A DNA stretch of 61,473 nt from Clostridia bacterium (GTDB lineage Bacteria; Bacillota; Clostridia; Christensenellales; UBA1242). Below, one piece after another: positions 29,241-39,800 of this stretch. The position numbers and the translations under genes were made by a program. The notes below the pieces were generated by a model. It was given only the letters and a program-made list of their open reading frames with translations, had not been told where the DNA came from and ran no database searches. Where the stretch lies: assembly GCA_017464845.1 (NCBI GenBank), contig JAFTYD010000011.1, forward strand, positions 1 through 61,473, written 5' to 3'. Within the stretch, counting starts at the first letter, position 1, and every line of letters starts with the position of its first letter.

Positions 29241-31142
29241 TTAGTCAATAGTCCTAAACTTTGAACAAGTAAAGTTTAAAATTTGATAATCCTTTGAAAG
29301 CTCATTTAAAAGTTTATTTACTTTTTCAATTTTATCATCATCTAAATTAACAAAAGAATCATCAAAAATTATAAATGGTTTTTCCCTCTTAAAAACAAGA
29401 TCAATAAGTGCTAATCTTTTACAAAAATATATCAAATCTTGATAACCAGCACTCATATATTCCACTTCCTTAAAAGTTGAATTTATATCAAGTTTTATAT
29501 TTAAATCAACATCAAAATCTAGTTTATTTTTATTGTTATCAATAAGGTCAAAATACTTTTTAAAATTCCTAGAAATTGGATTTAAAAATTTTACAGATAA
29601 ATTATTTTTTGCTTGTTCAAGATAAGAAATTGTAGTTTGTAAAATTTTTACTTTATCCCCAACTTCATCTGTATCTTCCCTCTTATTTTCTATAATACTT
29701 AAATTTTCTTTTATTGAAGCCTCAAGTCTTTCTTTATTATAATTTAAATTCTTAATTTCATTGTTTAAAATTGCTACTTCCCTATCACAAATATTGAATT
29801 GTTCTTCAGCTTCAATTTTTTCATTTTCCAACACCTCAAACGGCATATTAAAATTATTTTTTATTTCCTTAAAAAGCAAAGAAACTTTTTCTTGAACATC
29901 ACACAATTCTTTGTTTTTGGTCATCATTTCTTCTTCAATACTTTCAAATTTAACAAGTCTTTCTCTATATACTTTTAAAGCTTCATTTACTTTATCATAA
30001 TTAAATTTTAACTTACCAAAAAACTCATTACTTTCATCATCTAAAACAAATTTTTTCGCTTTTATATACTTAATTAAAATTATAATAAAAGGAATAAATG
30101 ACAATAATGACAAACATAAAACTGTTAAAGTAATTGCATTGAACCCAACCAAAACTGCAATCACACTCGCCATAGAAACTATTACAATTGCCATAAAAAG
30201 ATACATTAAAATATTTTTTAAATTTGCACCATTTGACATTCTTTTTTTGTTAAACAATTTATCTTTTATCTCTTCAAATTTTTCAAGTTTTTCTCTATTT
30301 AAATAATCTTCCAAAATACTATTTTTTTCTTGTTTTAGTTTGTCAATACTATCAGCAAGATTGCTTATTTTATCTTCATTAGTTTCTATATTTTCAAGAC
30401 AGTTTTTATAATAATCATAGTTTTGTTGCACTTTTTTTAGATTTTTTTCGCTATTTTCTTTATTTTTTTCAATTTCTATTAATTTTTTTTCGTAAGATGC
30501 GATTTTTTGTTTTATAAAATTTGAATTTTCTTTGTCTTCTTCTACCTTATACAAAAGCATACTCATATCATTATCATGTGAAATATTTGACTTTAATTCT
30601 CTCATTTTTTTTGAGATAGAATTGTTTGCTTTTGTAAATTTATCAACATCATCGTTGTTTGTTTTTATGCCAGAAAGATTAGCTCTAATATCATCTGTAA
30701 CAGAAGATATTAATGCACTTTGTGGGAAAAAAGTTGTCATTTCAAATGTTTCCTCTCCAACTCCGAATAATTCATATCCTAGATTTTGAGAATATTCATT
30801 TGATTCTAAATTTGTGTTTAAATCATATAATTTAAACATATCTTTATCTGGTTGTGCGCCAAAATTTCTAATAACTCTATATCTACTTTTTTTTGTTTCA
30901 AATTCAAGAGAACCACCAAACAAACCATCGCTATTCCAAGATTTATATTTACTTCTTAGTGCGACATATTCTTTATTTCTTCCTTTTGCTGACATACCAT
31001 AAAACATTACTTTTACGAATGTTGCAAGAGTAGTTTTTCCCCACCCATTTTCTCTATTTATATTACAAATATTTTCATCAAAATTAAAATCAAAATTTGA
31101 AAAGAGACCAAAATTATCTATATGACAACTTATTAATTTCAT
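29241..31142 (-). CDS. YhaN-like SMC/SbcC-type ATPase with membrane segments
   Basis: DNA-repair-type ATPase partner of the nuclease encoded upstream. The 633-residue protein has an N-terminal Walker A NGWGKTTLA, a central coiled coil interrupted at about residues 310-360 by two hydrophobic helices, and a C-terminal signature/Walker B region (YMSAGYQDL; PFIIFDDSFVNLD). Two mid-protein helices are a feature of YhaN-type proteins, not of SbcC. It is shorter than B. subtilis YhaN (about 960 residues) through a reduced coiled coil. Start overlaps the end of the phosphoesterase gene by 4 nt. Confidence 0.8.
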   Translation of the reverse strand: MKLISCHIDNFGLFSNFDFNFDENICNINRENGWGKTTLATFVKVMFYGMSAKGRNKEYVALRSKYKSWNSDGLFGGSLEFETKKSRYRVIRNFGAQPDKDMFKLYDLNTNLESNEYSQNLGYELFGVGEETFEMTTFFPQSALISSVTDDIRANLSGIKTNNDDVDKFTKANNSISKKMRELKSNISHDNDMSMLLYKVEEDKENSNFIKQKIASYEKKLIEIEKNKENSEKNLKKVQQNYDYYKNCLENIETNEDKISNLADSIDKLKQEKNSILEDYLNREKLEKFEEIKDKLFNKKRMSNGANLKNILMYLFMAIVIVSMASVIAVLVGFNAITLTVLCLSLLSFIPFIIILIKYIKAKKFVLDDESNEFFGKLKFNYDKVNEALKVYRERLVKFESIEEEMMTKNKELCDVQEKVSLLFKEIKNNFNMPFEVLENEKIEAEEQFNICDREVAILNNEIKNLNYNKERLEASIKENLSIIENKREDTDEVGDKVKILQTTISYLEQAKNNLSVKFLNPISRNFKKYFDLIDNNKNKLDFDVDLNIKLDINSTFKEVEYMSAGYQDLIYFCKRLALIDLVFKREKPFIIFDDSFVNLDDDKIEKVNKLLNELSKDYQILNFTCSKFRTID

Positions 31143-32215
31143 AAAATAATATCATCTCCTTTTAAGGCTTGTAAACCAACATTTGCAATTTTATTTTTAT
31201 CTTCCTCACTTAAATTTTCATCTTGAAAAACAAGTTTCAAAAATTCTGCTTTAAGTGATGTTTCTTCTTCCATATATTTTGAAATATTAAATTTAACATT
31301 TGAATTATCAACTATTTCAAAGTAATAAAATTTATCTTTATAAAAATTTTCTAAAATATTTGCAAAACCATTACAATCTTCATCTTTTGTTCCAATAAAA
31401 ATTATTCTAACAAAATCTTTTTCATTTAAATTTTTAAATATATTTTCTAAATTTAATTTATAATCTTCTATTGTATATAAATTTGTAACATCTATTTCTT
31501 TTTTAATAAATTCTCTTTGTGCAAATTTTATAAATTCATAAGAAATTGTTTGCTCAACTTCTAATAACATAAAACCTTTTTCACCACATTCATCAAAACC
31601 TCTACCTTCTAAACAACCCGGATAACAATAAACACCTCTATCATCTATTTTATCCATGCTTGACATATGAATATGACCCAATGCTAAATAATCAATATTT
31701 TTATTTTTAAGTTTCTTTAAATCAATATATAAATTTGATTGAGCATTTGAAAAAACATCTCCATGTAACATTAATATATTTTTATAGTTTTCAGAAAAAA
31801 CTAAATTTTCATAAAAACTATTTATATTATCTTTTGTTAAATTTAATCCAGATATATTAATATTACCGATTTTAAAACTTGATAATTTATCATCAAATAC
31901 AATAAAATTATCTGGACAATCATCTTCAAAAATATTAAAATTGTCATCATGATTTCCACATACATAAAAGAATGTAATCTCACTATTTGCTGAAATTTCA
32001 CTCTTTAAAACATTTTTTGTTGATACTCTAGCAGAATTACTATCAAACAAATCTCCACTAATTAAAATAGCTTTTACATCATTTTCTTTTGCAAAAGAAA
32101 TCAACCTTTGAAAATTATTCAAAAGTTCATTTCTTCTTTCAGAAGATTTTGTTAAAGATAGTTTTCTTTCCATTTTTGAATCTAAATGTAAATCTGAACA
32201 ATGTATTATTTTCAT
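31139..32215 (-). CDS. YhaO/SbcD-like metallophosphoesterase (nuclease)
   Basis: Calcineurin-like phosphoesterase, 358 residues, with the metal motifs in order: CSDLHLD, ISGDLFDS, CGNHDD, LMLHGDVF and LGHIHMS. It is the nuclease subunit partner of the YhaN-like ATPase, analogous to SbcD/Mre11. Operon of two genes ending in a 14-bp terminator. Likely acts on DNA ends or hairpins; the exact substrate of the YhaNO pair is not established. Confidence 0.85.
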   Translation of the reverse strand: MKIIHCSDLHLDSKMERKLSLTKSSERRNELLNNFQRLISFAKENDVKAILISGDLFDSNSARVSTKNVLKSEISANSEITFFYVCGNHDDNFNIFEDDCPDNFIVFDDKLSSFKIGNINISGLNLTKDNINSFYENLVFSENYKNILMLHGDVFSNAQSNLYIDLKKLKNKNIDYLALGHIHMSSMDKIDDRGVYCYPGCLEGRGFDECGEKGFMLLEVEQTISYEFIKFAQREFIKKEIDVTNLYTIEDYKLNLENIFKNLNEKDFVRIIFIGTKDEDCNGFANILENFYKDKFYYFEIVDNSNVKFNISKYMEEETSLKAEFLKLVFQDENLSEEDKNKIANVGLQALKGDDIIL

Positions 32216-32354
32216 AAAAAAATTATAACATAACTATTAAAAAAAAATCAACAAAATTGTTTTTCTTAAACAATTATATTAAAAACCAAATTAATTTATA
32301 ATTTTTACAAGTATTAAAAATTTTTATCAAGTTATTTCATATTTATAAAAATAA

Positions 32355-32387
32355 AAAAAGTCCAAAAGATTTTCTTTTAGACTTTTT
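32355..32387 (-). terminator. Intrinsic terminator downstream of DUF4097-like gene
   Basis: 15-bp stem (32355-32369 with 32373-32387) with one mismatch that is a G-U wobble only in the minus-strand transcript, so it is built for leftward transcription. Confidence 0.75.
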
Positions 32388-32407
32388 ATTATTTATTTTA
32401 TTAATTA

Positions 32408-33925
32408 TTAAAATTTAACTGTGTTTAAGCAAATTTCTTTATCACATTTAATATAAAGTTCATTAACACAACTATCTTCATCACAGTTTATATAACATGG
32501 GTTAGAATTTGGTACACCAGATTCTAATGAATATTTAATATTCTTTGCTTTTTTAGAATAAATAGTTCCTTCTGCATTTCTAAGTTCAATAAGCATAGCT
32601 GATTGAGTTGTAAAGTTAACAGTAACTTCACCTTTACCTTTAACAGTAACATTGTTTAAACCATTTACTCCACCAAGGTAATTTAATTCAACTTCACCAC
32701 TCTTTGTAAGAATATTATTTGCTCCTACGTTTGAAGCTGTGAAATAAACATCAATATCACCTTTTACAGTTTCAACAAAAACTTCTCCAGTAGCTCCACC
32801 ATATCCATTTTTCTTAGTTTTTCCACCAATTTTTACATATCCATTTTTTGTTTTAATATAAGTTTTACCTTTTACTTCATGGATATTAATTTTTGATGAA
32901 CCACCATTTGGAATATGAAGATCTCCATCAATTTGATCCATAGTAATAATTGGAGATTCAATATCATTTTGTGATTTGTCTAAAGAAACATTACCTGTAA
33001 TATGTCCAACAGTATAATTACCTCTTTGACATCTGATATCAAGATTAGCATTAATATTATCGCAAATCAATCTACCACCAGTACATGTTAAATCTAATGT
33101 ACCAAGACCATTTGCAACGTAAACATTATCTAATTCAATTTGACCTGAAGTTGTTGAAATTTTAGCTTCATTAGTTATTGATAAGCCAACTTTCTTTCCT
33201 CCAGATGTAAATTGAGCTCCTGATCTAACATCACCTGATTTAGTTTTTAAATCAATACTTCCAATAACAGGATTTGCCATTGAAGTAAATCTGATGTCAC
33301 CTTTTGTTGTTGTAGCTTTAAGTTCTTGAATATTAATAAGTCCAGCATTGTTTGTGTCAATACCACCTATTTCAATATCACCACTTGTTGTTTTAAATAC
33401 AAATTTTGTATTATCAAAGTTTTTAGTTTCAGTAACATTTGCACCGATTCTTTCTTCATTTCCTAAATTGATAATAACAGCAACATCTTTTGAGAAGTAC
33501 ATAAATCCTGTTTGTTCAACAACAGAAACTTTCAATTTTCTGATTCCACCTTCTTCAACAGATGTTTTTATTGAATAAGAAAAATCATTTGCTTTCTTTG
33601 ATCTAACAAAACCTTTTGCATTGTTTTTAATTAAAACACTACCATCGTTTGAACTTTTATAACGATTGTTCTTATCAACAATAATTTTTGAGTAAGAACC
33701 GCTAACTTCAATAACATCATAAGAAGTTAAATCGCCTAATACTGCACCTGTTTCATCTTTAATACATTTTACGGTTCCTTTATTAGTAAAATACTCCATA
33801 CCAAAGACACTTGTTCCAGGTGAAAAAATCATAATACACATCAATATTAAGAATACTGCTAAAAATAATACAGCCAAAGTTCCAAGATAAAACAATATAC
33901 CTTTCTTCACTTTTGTTTGTGCCAT
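32408..33925 (-). CDS. DUF4097-type beta-strand repeat protein, membrane anchored
   Basis: A 505-residue protein with one N-terminal membrane helix (about residues 10-34) and an extracytoplasmic region of short repeated beta strands with the KTTSGDIEI / KTKSGDVRS / TTSGQIEL motif of DUF4097 proteins, giving a predicted beta-solenoid. The last 40 residues carry five cysteines in a CYINCDEDSC-like cluster. Function in the family is unknown; in Bacilli such proteins often accompany envelope-stress genes, but no LiaRS-type partner is present here. Own promoter upstream and terminator downstream: monocistronic. Confidence 0.7.
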   Translation of the reverse strand: MAQTKVKKGILFYLGTLAVLFLAVFLILMCIMIFSPGTSVFGMEYFTNKGTVKCIKDETGAVLGDLTSYDVIEVSGSYSKIIVDKNNRYKSSNDGSVLIKNNAKGFVRSKKANDFSYSIKTSVEEGGIRKLKVSVVEQTGFMYFSKDVAVIINLGNEERIGANVTETKNFDNTKFVFKTTSGDIEIGGIDTNNAGLINIQELKATTTKGDIRFTSMANPVIGSIDLKTKSGDVRSGAQFTSGGKKVGLSITNEAKISTTSGQIELDNVYVANGLGTLDLTCTGGRLICDNINANLDIRCQRGNYTVGHITGNVSLDKSQNDIESPIITMDQIDGDLHIPNGGSSKINIHEVKGKTYIKTKNGYVKIGGKTKKNGYGGATGEVFVETVKGDIDVYFTASNVGANNILTKSGEVELNYLGGVNGLNNVTVKGKGEVTVNFTTQSAMLIELRNAEGTIYSKKAKNIKYSLESGVPNSNPCYINCDEDSCVNELYIKCDKEICLNTVKF

Positions 33926-33948
33926 ATTCCCTCCTTTTTCTTATTTAA

Positions 33949-33977
33949 AGAATAACACACTTACAACTAAAAGTCAA
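33949..33977 (-). promoter_or_regulatory. Promoter of the DUF4097-like gene
   Basis: Minus strand: -35 TTGACT (33977-33972), 17-nt spacer, -10 TATTCT (33954-33949), about 24 nt before the ATG; GGAGGG ribosome binding site in between. Confidence 0.65.
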
Positions 33978-34030
33978 TATTATATTATAAAAAAGTATTA
34001 TTATATTATTATGATAATAATATAAAATAA

Positions 34031-34058
34031 AAAAGAAGGTTTCATTTAACCTTCTTTT
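34031..34058 (-). terminator. Intrinsic terminator of alaS
   Basis: Perfect 11-bp stem (34031-34041 with 34048-34058) 5 nt after the stop codon. Confidence 0.8.
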
Positions 34059-34062
34059 AAAC

Positions 34063-35874
34063 TTAATCAAGTATTGCTTTTATTCTCCTAACACCACTTG
34101 AAGAACTTTCTTCTTTCATAATTTTAAAATGGTGCAAGTCGCTAGTCCTTTTAGCATGTGGTCCACCACAAATTTCTTTACTTACATCTCCAATAGTGTA
34201 AACTTTAACATTTTCACCATATTTTGAAGAGAATACTCCAAGAGCTCCTGAATTTCTTGCTTCATCAATGCTCATTTCTTGACATACGACTTCAATATCT
34301 TTTGAAATTACATCATTTACAAAAGCTTCAAGTTCAGCAAGTTCCTCAGGTGTCATCTTATGATCTAAATTAAAGTCAAATCTTAATCTTTCAGGTGTAA
34401 TGTTTGAACCTTTTTGATAAACATCTGTTCCAAACATTTTTCTAAGACCTGCAAGCATAATATGAGTTGCTGTATGAAGCTTTGCACTTTCATTTGAAGT
34501 ATCAGCAAGCCCACCTTTGAAGGTTCCAGCAGAAGCAACTCTACTTTTTTCTTGATGTTCTGCAAAAGCTTGTTCATAACCTTTCACATCAACTTCATAA
34601 CCTTTTTCTTTTGCAAGTTCAATTGTTAATTCTACAGGGAACCCAAAAGTATCATACAATCTAAATGCTGCTTTTCCACTAATAATATTTTCAACAACTT
34701 CACCATTTTTTGCTGCAAATTCTTTATGTTTCTCAATTCCAAAAATAACTTTTTCAAATTCCTTATGACCACCTTCCAAAGCTTTTGCAAACTTTTCTAC
34801 TTCAGTCATAAGTTCATCTTTAACCTTTTGTCTGTTTGAAGCGATATCACTATAATCTTCACCATGTTCATCAACATACATATCTGCAATATCTAAGAAA
34901 TATTTTGTATCAAGTCCGATATTTCTTGCACAGTTTACAGCTCTTCTAATAAATCTTCTAAGGATATAACCTTGTTGAACATTTGAAGGTACAACTCCAT
35001 TTTCATCACCAATAACAAAAGTTGCAGAACGAAGATGATCTGTAATAATTCTGTAAGATTTTTTTGTTGAATCGTTTTCTAAATATTTTCTTTCAGCATG
35101 TTGTTCGATGAAATCAATTATCTTTCTTCTAACACCATAATCATAAACACTTTTTTCACCATTAAGAACACAGACTGTTCTTTCAAGACCCATTCCTGTA
35201 TCTATGTTTGGTCTTTCTAATTTTTGTGCTTTCTCTCCTGCATTTTCAACTTTGTATTGCATAAAAACATCATTCCAAATTTCAAGATATTTTCCACAAT
35301 CACAATCTGGAGAACATTCATCACAACACTTTGGTTTACCAGTATCATAAAACATTTCTGAATCAGGTCCACAAGGTCCAACACCACCAGCAAGAGCCCA
35401 CCAGTTATTTGAAAGATAGAAAACTTGATCTATTCCACAATCTCTCCAAGCTTTGGCAGCTTCTTCATCTCTTGGTGCAACGTCATCACCTTTGAAAACA
35501 CTCACAGCAAGTCTTTCCTTTGGAATATTTAAGTACTCTTCACTAGTCAAAAATTCATAACTTAATTTAATCATTTCTTCCTTATTACAAGCACCTAATG
35601 TCCAATTTCCTAACATCTCAAAACAAGTAAGATGGCTATCATCACCAACCTCATCAATATCAGTTGTTCTTATACATCTTTGCACATTAAAAATCTTTTC
35701 ACCTGAAGGATGTTTTTCCCCCAATAAATAAGGAACAAGTGGATGCATTCCAGCTGTTGTAAAAAGAACTGTTGCATCATTTTCTGGAATAATAGAAGAT
35801 GATGAAATTCTTTTAAATCCATGGTTTTCAAAAAACTTTATCCATAGTTCTTTTAATTCTTTATCTGTTCTCAT
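34063..35874 (-). CDS. alaS: Alanyl-tRNA synthetase, short form without C-Ala domain
   Basis: Charges tRNA-Ala. Present in order: class II catalytic core (residues about 1-240; TTAGMHPLVPYL, FEMLGNW and the zinc-like Cys cluster at KCCDECSPDCDCG), the tRNA-recognition helical region (240-450) and the editing domain (450-600) with its zinc ligands HTATH (about 465) and CGGPH (about 567). The protein stops there at 603 residues; the usual oligomerisation and C-Ala domains of the roughly 870-residue enzyme are missing. The stop is followed immediately by a terminator, so it is a natural short form, not a fragment. No T-box leader is visible. Confidence 0.9.
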   Translation of the reverse strand: MRTDKELKELWIKFFENHGFKRISSSSIIPENDATVLFTTAGMHPLVPYLLGEKHPSGEKIFNVQRCIRTTDIDEVGDDSHLTCFEMLGNWTLGACNKEEMIKLSYEFLTSEEYLNIPKERLAVSVFKGDDVAPRDEEAAKAWRDCGIDQVFYLSNNWWALAGGVGPCGPDSEMFYDTGKPKCCDECSPDCDCGKYLEIWNDVFMQYKVENAGEKAQKLERPNIDTGMGLERTVCVLNGEKSVYDYGVRRKIIDFIEQHAERKYLENDSTKKSYRIITDHLRSATFVIGDENGVVPSNVQQGYILRRFIRRAVNCARNIGLDTKYFLDIADMYVDEHGEDYSDIASNRQKVKDELMTEVEKFAKALEGGHKEFEKVIFGIEKHKEFAAKNGEVVENIISGKAAFRLYDTFGFPVELTIELAKEKGYEVDVKGYEQAFAEHQEKSRVASAGTFKGGLADTSNESAKLHTATHIMLAGLRKMFGTDVYQKGSNITPERLRFDFNLDHKMTPEELAELEAFVNDVISKDIEVVCQEMSIDEARNSGALGVFSSKYGENVKVYTIGDVSKEICGGPHAKRTSDLHHFKIMKEESSSSGVRRIKAILD

Positions 35875-35905
35875 AATAATTACCTCTTAAATAAATTCAA
35901 CATCT

Positions 35906-35934
35906 ATTTTAGCATTTTTGTATAATAAAATCAA
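35906..35934 (-). promoter_or_regulatory. Probable alaS promoter
   Basis: Minus strand: -35 TTGATT (35934-35929), 17-nt spacer, -10 TAAAAT (35911-35906), 32 nt before the alaS ATG. Confidence 0.6.
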
Positions 35935-36040
35935 CATAAATTAATAAATATTTTATTTAACATAAAACTAAAATAAATCACAAAAAAATTCTTAAAAATA
36001 CACAATTTTTAAAGAAAAAACACATCAAAACATAGTTTTT

Positions 36041-36775
36041 TTAATATTTTGTTTGTTTTAGGTACAAACCATTTGCAATTAAAGTTGTTCCAGTCAAACT
36101 CCTATCTCCAGTTTTTAATGCTTCTTTTATCTTTTCTAAACTCAAAAATCCCCTACCTACATCTATAATAGTTCCAACAATTATACGCACCATATTATAC
36201 AAAAAACCATTTCCTGTAACTTCAAAATAAATCTCTTTATTTTTCTTTTTTATAAGCAAACTATATATTGTACGAATGTGATTTTCACTATTTGTTTTTG
36301 ACGAACAAAAAGCAGAAAAATCATGTTCCCCTATAAGCAAATTTGCACATTCTTGCATCAAAGAAAAATCTAAATCATATTTAATAAAGCAGTAATAATT
36401 TTCTTTCAATGCACTCCTTGTTTCTCCTGTATAAATTTTATACAAATATGTCTTTTCCTTTATATCAAATCTTGCATGAAAATTATCCTTTACTATCTTA
36501 ACTTTTTTTATACATATATCACTTGGTAAAAGATTGTTAATTACATTTACTAAATTACAAACTGGAATGTTAATTTCAAGGTCAACATGAGCAGTTTGAT
36601 TTAACGCATGAACCTTGGCATCTGTTCTTCCACTTGCTTCAAGTTTTACATTATGACCTGAAATATTTTCTAAAACTTTTTCAATTTCTTCTTGAACAGT
36701 TCTTTGCCCTTTTTGTTTTTGCCAACCTGAAAAATTCGTACCATCATATTCTATTGTTAATAAATATCTTTTCAT
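36041..36775 (-). CDS. truA: tRNA pseudouridine(38-40) synthase
   Basis: Makes pseudouridine in the anticodon arm of tRNA. 244 residues, normal length. The catalytic Asp lies in ASGRTDAKVHAL and the start MKRYLLTIEYDGTNFSGWQ is typical. It is on its own between alaS and the divergent PFOR gene. A short leader region separates it from the PFOR promoter. Confidence 0.95.
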   Translation of the reverse strand: MKRYLLTIEYDGTNFSGWQKQKGQRTVQEEIEKVLENISGHNVKLEASGRTDAKVHALNQTAHVDLEINIPVCNLVNVINNLLPSDICIKKVKIVKDNFHARFDIKEKTYLYKIYTGETRSALKENYYCFIKYDLDFSLMQECANLLIGEHDFSAFCSSKTNSENHIRTIYSLLIKKKNKEIYFEVTGNGFLYNMVRIIVGTIIDVGRGFLSLEKIKEALKTGDRSLTGTTLIANGLYLKQTKY

Positions 36776-36816
36776 AATTATGATTATACTTTAATATTTA
36801 TCAATTTCAAAATTAA

Positions 36817-36845
36817 TTGACTAATATTTTTATTTTGACTATAAT
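36817..36845 (+). promoter_or_regulatory. Promoter of the PFOR gene
   Basis: -35 TTGACT (36817-36822), 17-nt spacer, consensus -10 TATAAT (36840-36845), about 20 nt before the PFOR ATG, with a GTGAGG ribosome binding site between. Confidence 0.8.
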
Positions 36846-36864
36846 ATTTTTTAAGTGAGGTTTT

Positions 36865-39800
36865 ATGAAAAAAACAACTATTGATGCAAATTCTGCTGTT
36901 GCAGAAATAACATACAAAATGTCTCAAGTTATACCTATTTATCCTATTACTCCTTCATCTCCTATGGCTGAATATTGTGATACACTTCTAGCTAAAGGAA
37001 CAAAAAATATTTTTGATGAAATTCCAACAATAACAGAATTACAATCAGAAGGTGGAGTTGCAGGAACTTTACATGGTAGTTTATCTGCTGGTGCAATGTC
37101 AACAACTTTTACATCAAGTCAAGGTTTACTTTTAATGTTACCAAACATGTTCAAAATTTCAGCAGAAGGTTTGCCTTGCGTTATTCACGTTGCAGCAAGA
37201 TCAATTGCTACCCATGCTCTTTCTATTTTTGGCGATCACTCTGATGTTATGACAGCTAGATCAACTGGATTTATTATGTTATGTTCAAATAATGTTCAAG
37301 AAGCTCATGACTTTGCTTTAATTTCTCATATACTAACATACAAAGCAAATCTTGGAGTTTTACATTTTTTTGATGGTTTTAGAACTTCTCATGAAATCCA
37401 AAAAATAGATTTAATTACTGAAGATGAAATCAAAAAAATATTACCAACAAATGAAATACAAAGTTTTAAAAATAAAAGAATGACAAGTACCTCTCCTTAT
37501 CAAAAAGGAACTGCTCAAAATCCTGATGTGTTCTTTCAAAATAGAGAAGCAATAAATCCCGTTTACAACAATGTTTATCAAAAAGCAATTGAAGTATTTA
37601 ATGAGTTTGAAAAATTTACAAATAGAAAATATTCTCCTTATGAATATTATGGTTGCAAAAATCCAGAAAACATAATTGTTGTTATGGGTAGTGCTGCTGA
37701 CACAATTGAAGAAACCTTAGATTCAGTAGAAGATGAAAAAACAGGTTTAATAAAAGTTAGACTTTATAGACCATTTTTTGAAGAAGAATTTATTAAAACA
37801 ATTCCTTCTTCTGTTAAGAATATCTGTGTTATTGATAGAACAAAAGAGCCTGGTTCAAACGAACCTCTCTTCCAAGATGTTGCCACAGCTTTAATCAAAC
37901 ACAACAAAAATATAAATTTAATTAGAGGAAGATATGGTTTAGGTGGAAAAGATTTTACACCTTATGACGTTAAAGCAATATTAAACAATTTTGAAAATGG
38001 CAAAAAAGAATTTACAGTTGGAATTGAAGACGATGTAACAAATCTTTCATTAAAACCAATTAATTTTAACCTAAATAATTTAACAAAAGAAATAAAATTT
38101 TATGGTTTAGGTTCTGATGGTACTGTATCTGCAAGCAAAAGTACAATTAAAATTATTGGAGATTTAAGTGATAACTATGTTCAAGGTTACTTTGAATATG
38201 ATTCAAAAAAATCTGGTAGTTTAACAATTTCTCATATTAGACTTAGTAATAACCAAATAAAAAGTAGATATCTTATAAACAATAGTGATATTATTTCAAT
38301 TAATAATTTTTCATTTGTTCACAAATACGATTGTCTTGATGGATTAAAAGAGAATGGAATAGTGATAATGAACTCTATTTTTAATAATCAAGAAATTGAT
38401 AAAGTTCTCCCTGATAGCTATAAGAAAACATTGATTGAAAAAAATGCTACTCTTTATGTAATCAATGCACAAAAAATTGCAAAAGAAGTTGGACTAAATA
38501 ATAAAATTAATACGATTATGGAAACAGTATTCTTTAAAGTATCCGAAATTTTAGATTACAAGAAAATTAAAGATAATTTAATTGAATCAATAAAAACAAC
38601 TTTTGCAAAAAAAGGTCAAGAAACTATTGATAAAAATATTAACGCAATAGAAAAAGCAGAAAAATCAATAGAAAAAGTAGAAACAAGTTTGTTTACATTC
38701 AAAAATTTAGAACAATCTAATAAAAATTTTGATAATAATTTCTATAAAGATATTATGTCATCAATTGAAAGTTTAAAAGGTAACGAACTCCCTGTTTCAA
38801 AATTTGATAAAAATGGAATTATTCCTACTGACACTTCAAAATTTGATAAAAGAGGAATTGCAAACGAACTCCCTGTTTGGAAGTGTGAAAATTGTATTCA
38901 ATGTGGTCAATGCGTAATTGCCTGTCCTCATAATGCTATTTCTTCATACTTAATAAAAGAAGAAGATATTGATGAAAATGATAAATCATTATTTATTGAT
39001 GCAATGGGTATGAAAGGATATAAATTTAAAATCCAAATTTCCCCAGAAGATTGTACTGGTTGTGGTATATGTGCAAATACATGCCCTGCAATTAAGAAAG
39101 CTCTTGAAATGAAACTTGCTTCTGATGAAATAGATGAAAAAACATTATTTGATATCGAAAAGATAAATTACAAGATAGTATCAAAATATAAAACAGAACA
39201 TATAACTCCTTTCTCAACTGATTTACCAAAAGGACTACAATTTAATAAATCATATTATGGATTCAGCAGTGCTTGTGCCGGATGTGGAGAAACTCCATAT
39301 ATAAAACTTGCAACAATGTTATTTGGCGAAAAAATGGTAATTGCAAATGCGACAGGTTGTTCAAGTATTTATTCAGGTTCATTCCCTTCTTGTCCATTCT
39401 TTAAAGATGAAAATGGAAAAGGTCCTGCATGGGCAAATAGTTTATTTGAAGATAATGCCGAATTTGGTTATGGTTTAAAACTTGGAAGCAAATATCATAA
39501 TACAAATGAAAGCGTTTGGATTATTGGTGGTGATGGTTGGGCTTATGATATAGGTTATGGCGGTCTAGACCATGTACTATCATCAAATGAAAATGTAAAC
39601 ATACTTGTTCTTGATAGTGAAGTCTATTCAAATACTGGTGGACAGAGTTCAAAGAGCACTCAAAGAGGAAGTATGGCAAAATTCGCAAACTCTGGAAAAT
39701 TAACTAAGAAAAAAGATTTAGTATCAATTGCAATCGCAAATAAAAATTGTTATGTAGCACAAGTAGCTCTTGGTGCAAACATGATACAATGTATAAAAGC

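Noticed and set aside
35875-36040. T-box leader for alaS
   Set aside because: The upstream gap is only about 165 nt and lacks the T-box AGGGTGG sequence; an ordinary promoter lies 32 nt from the start.
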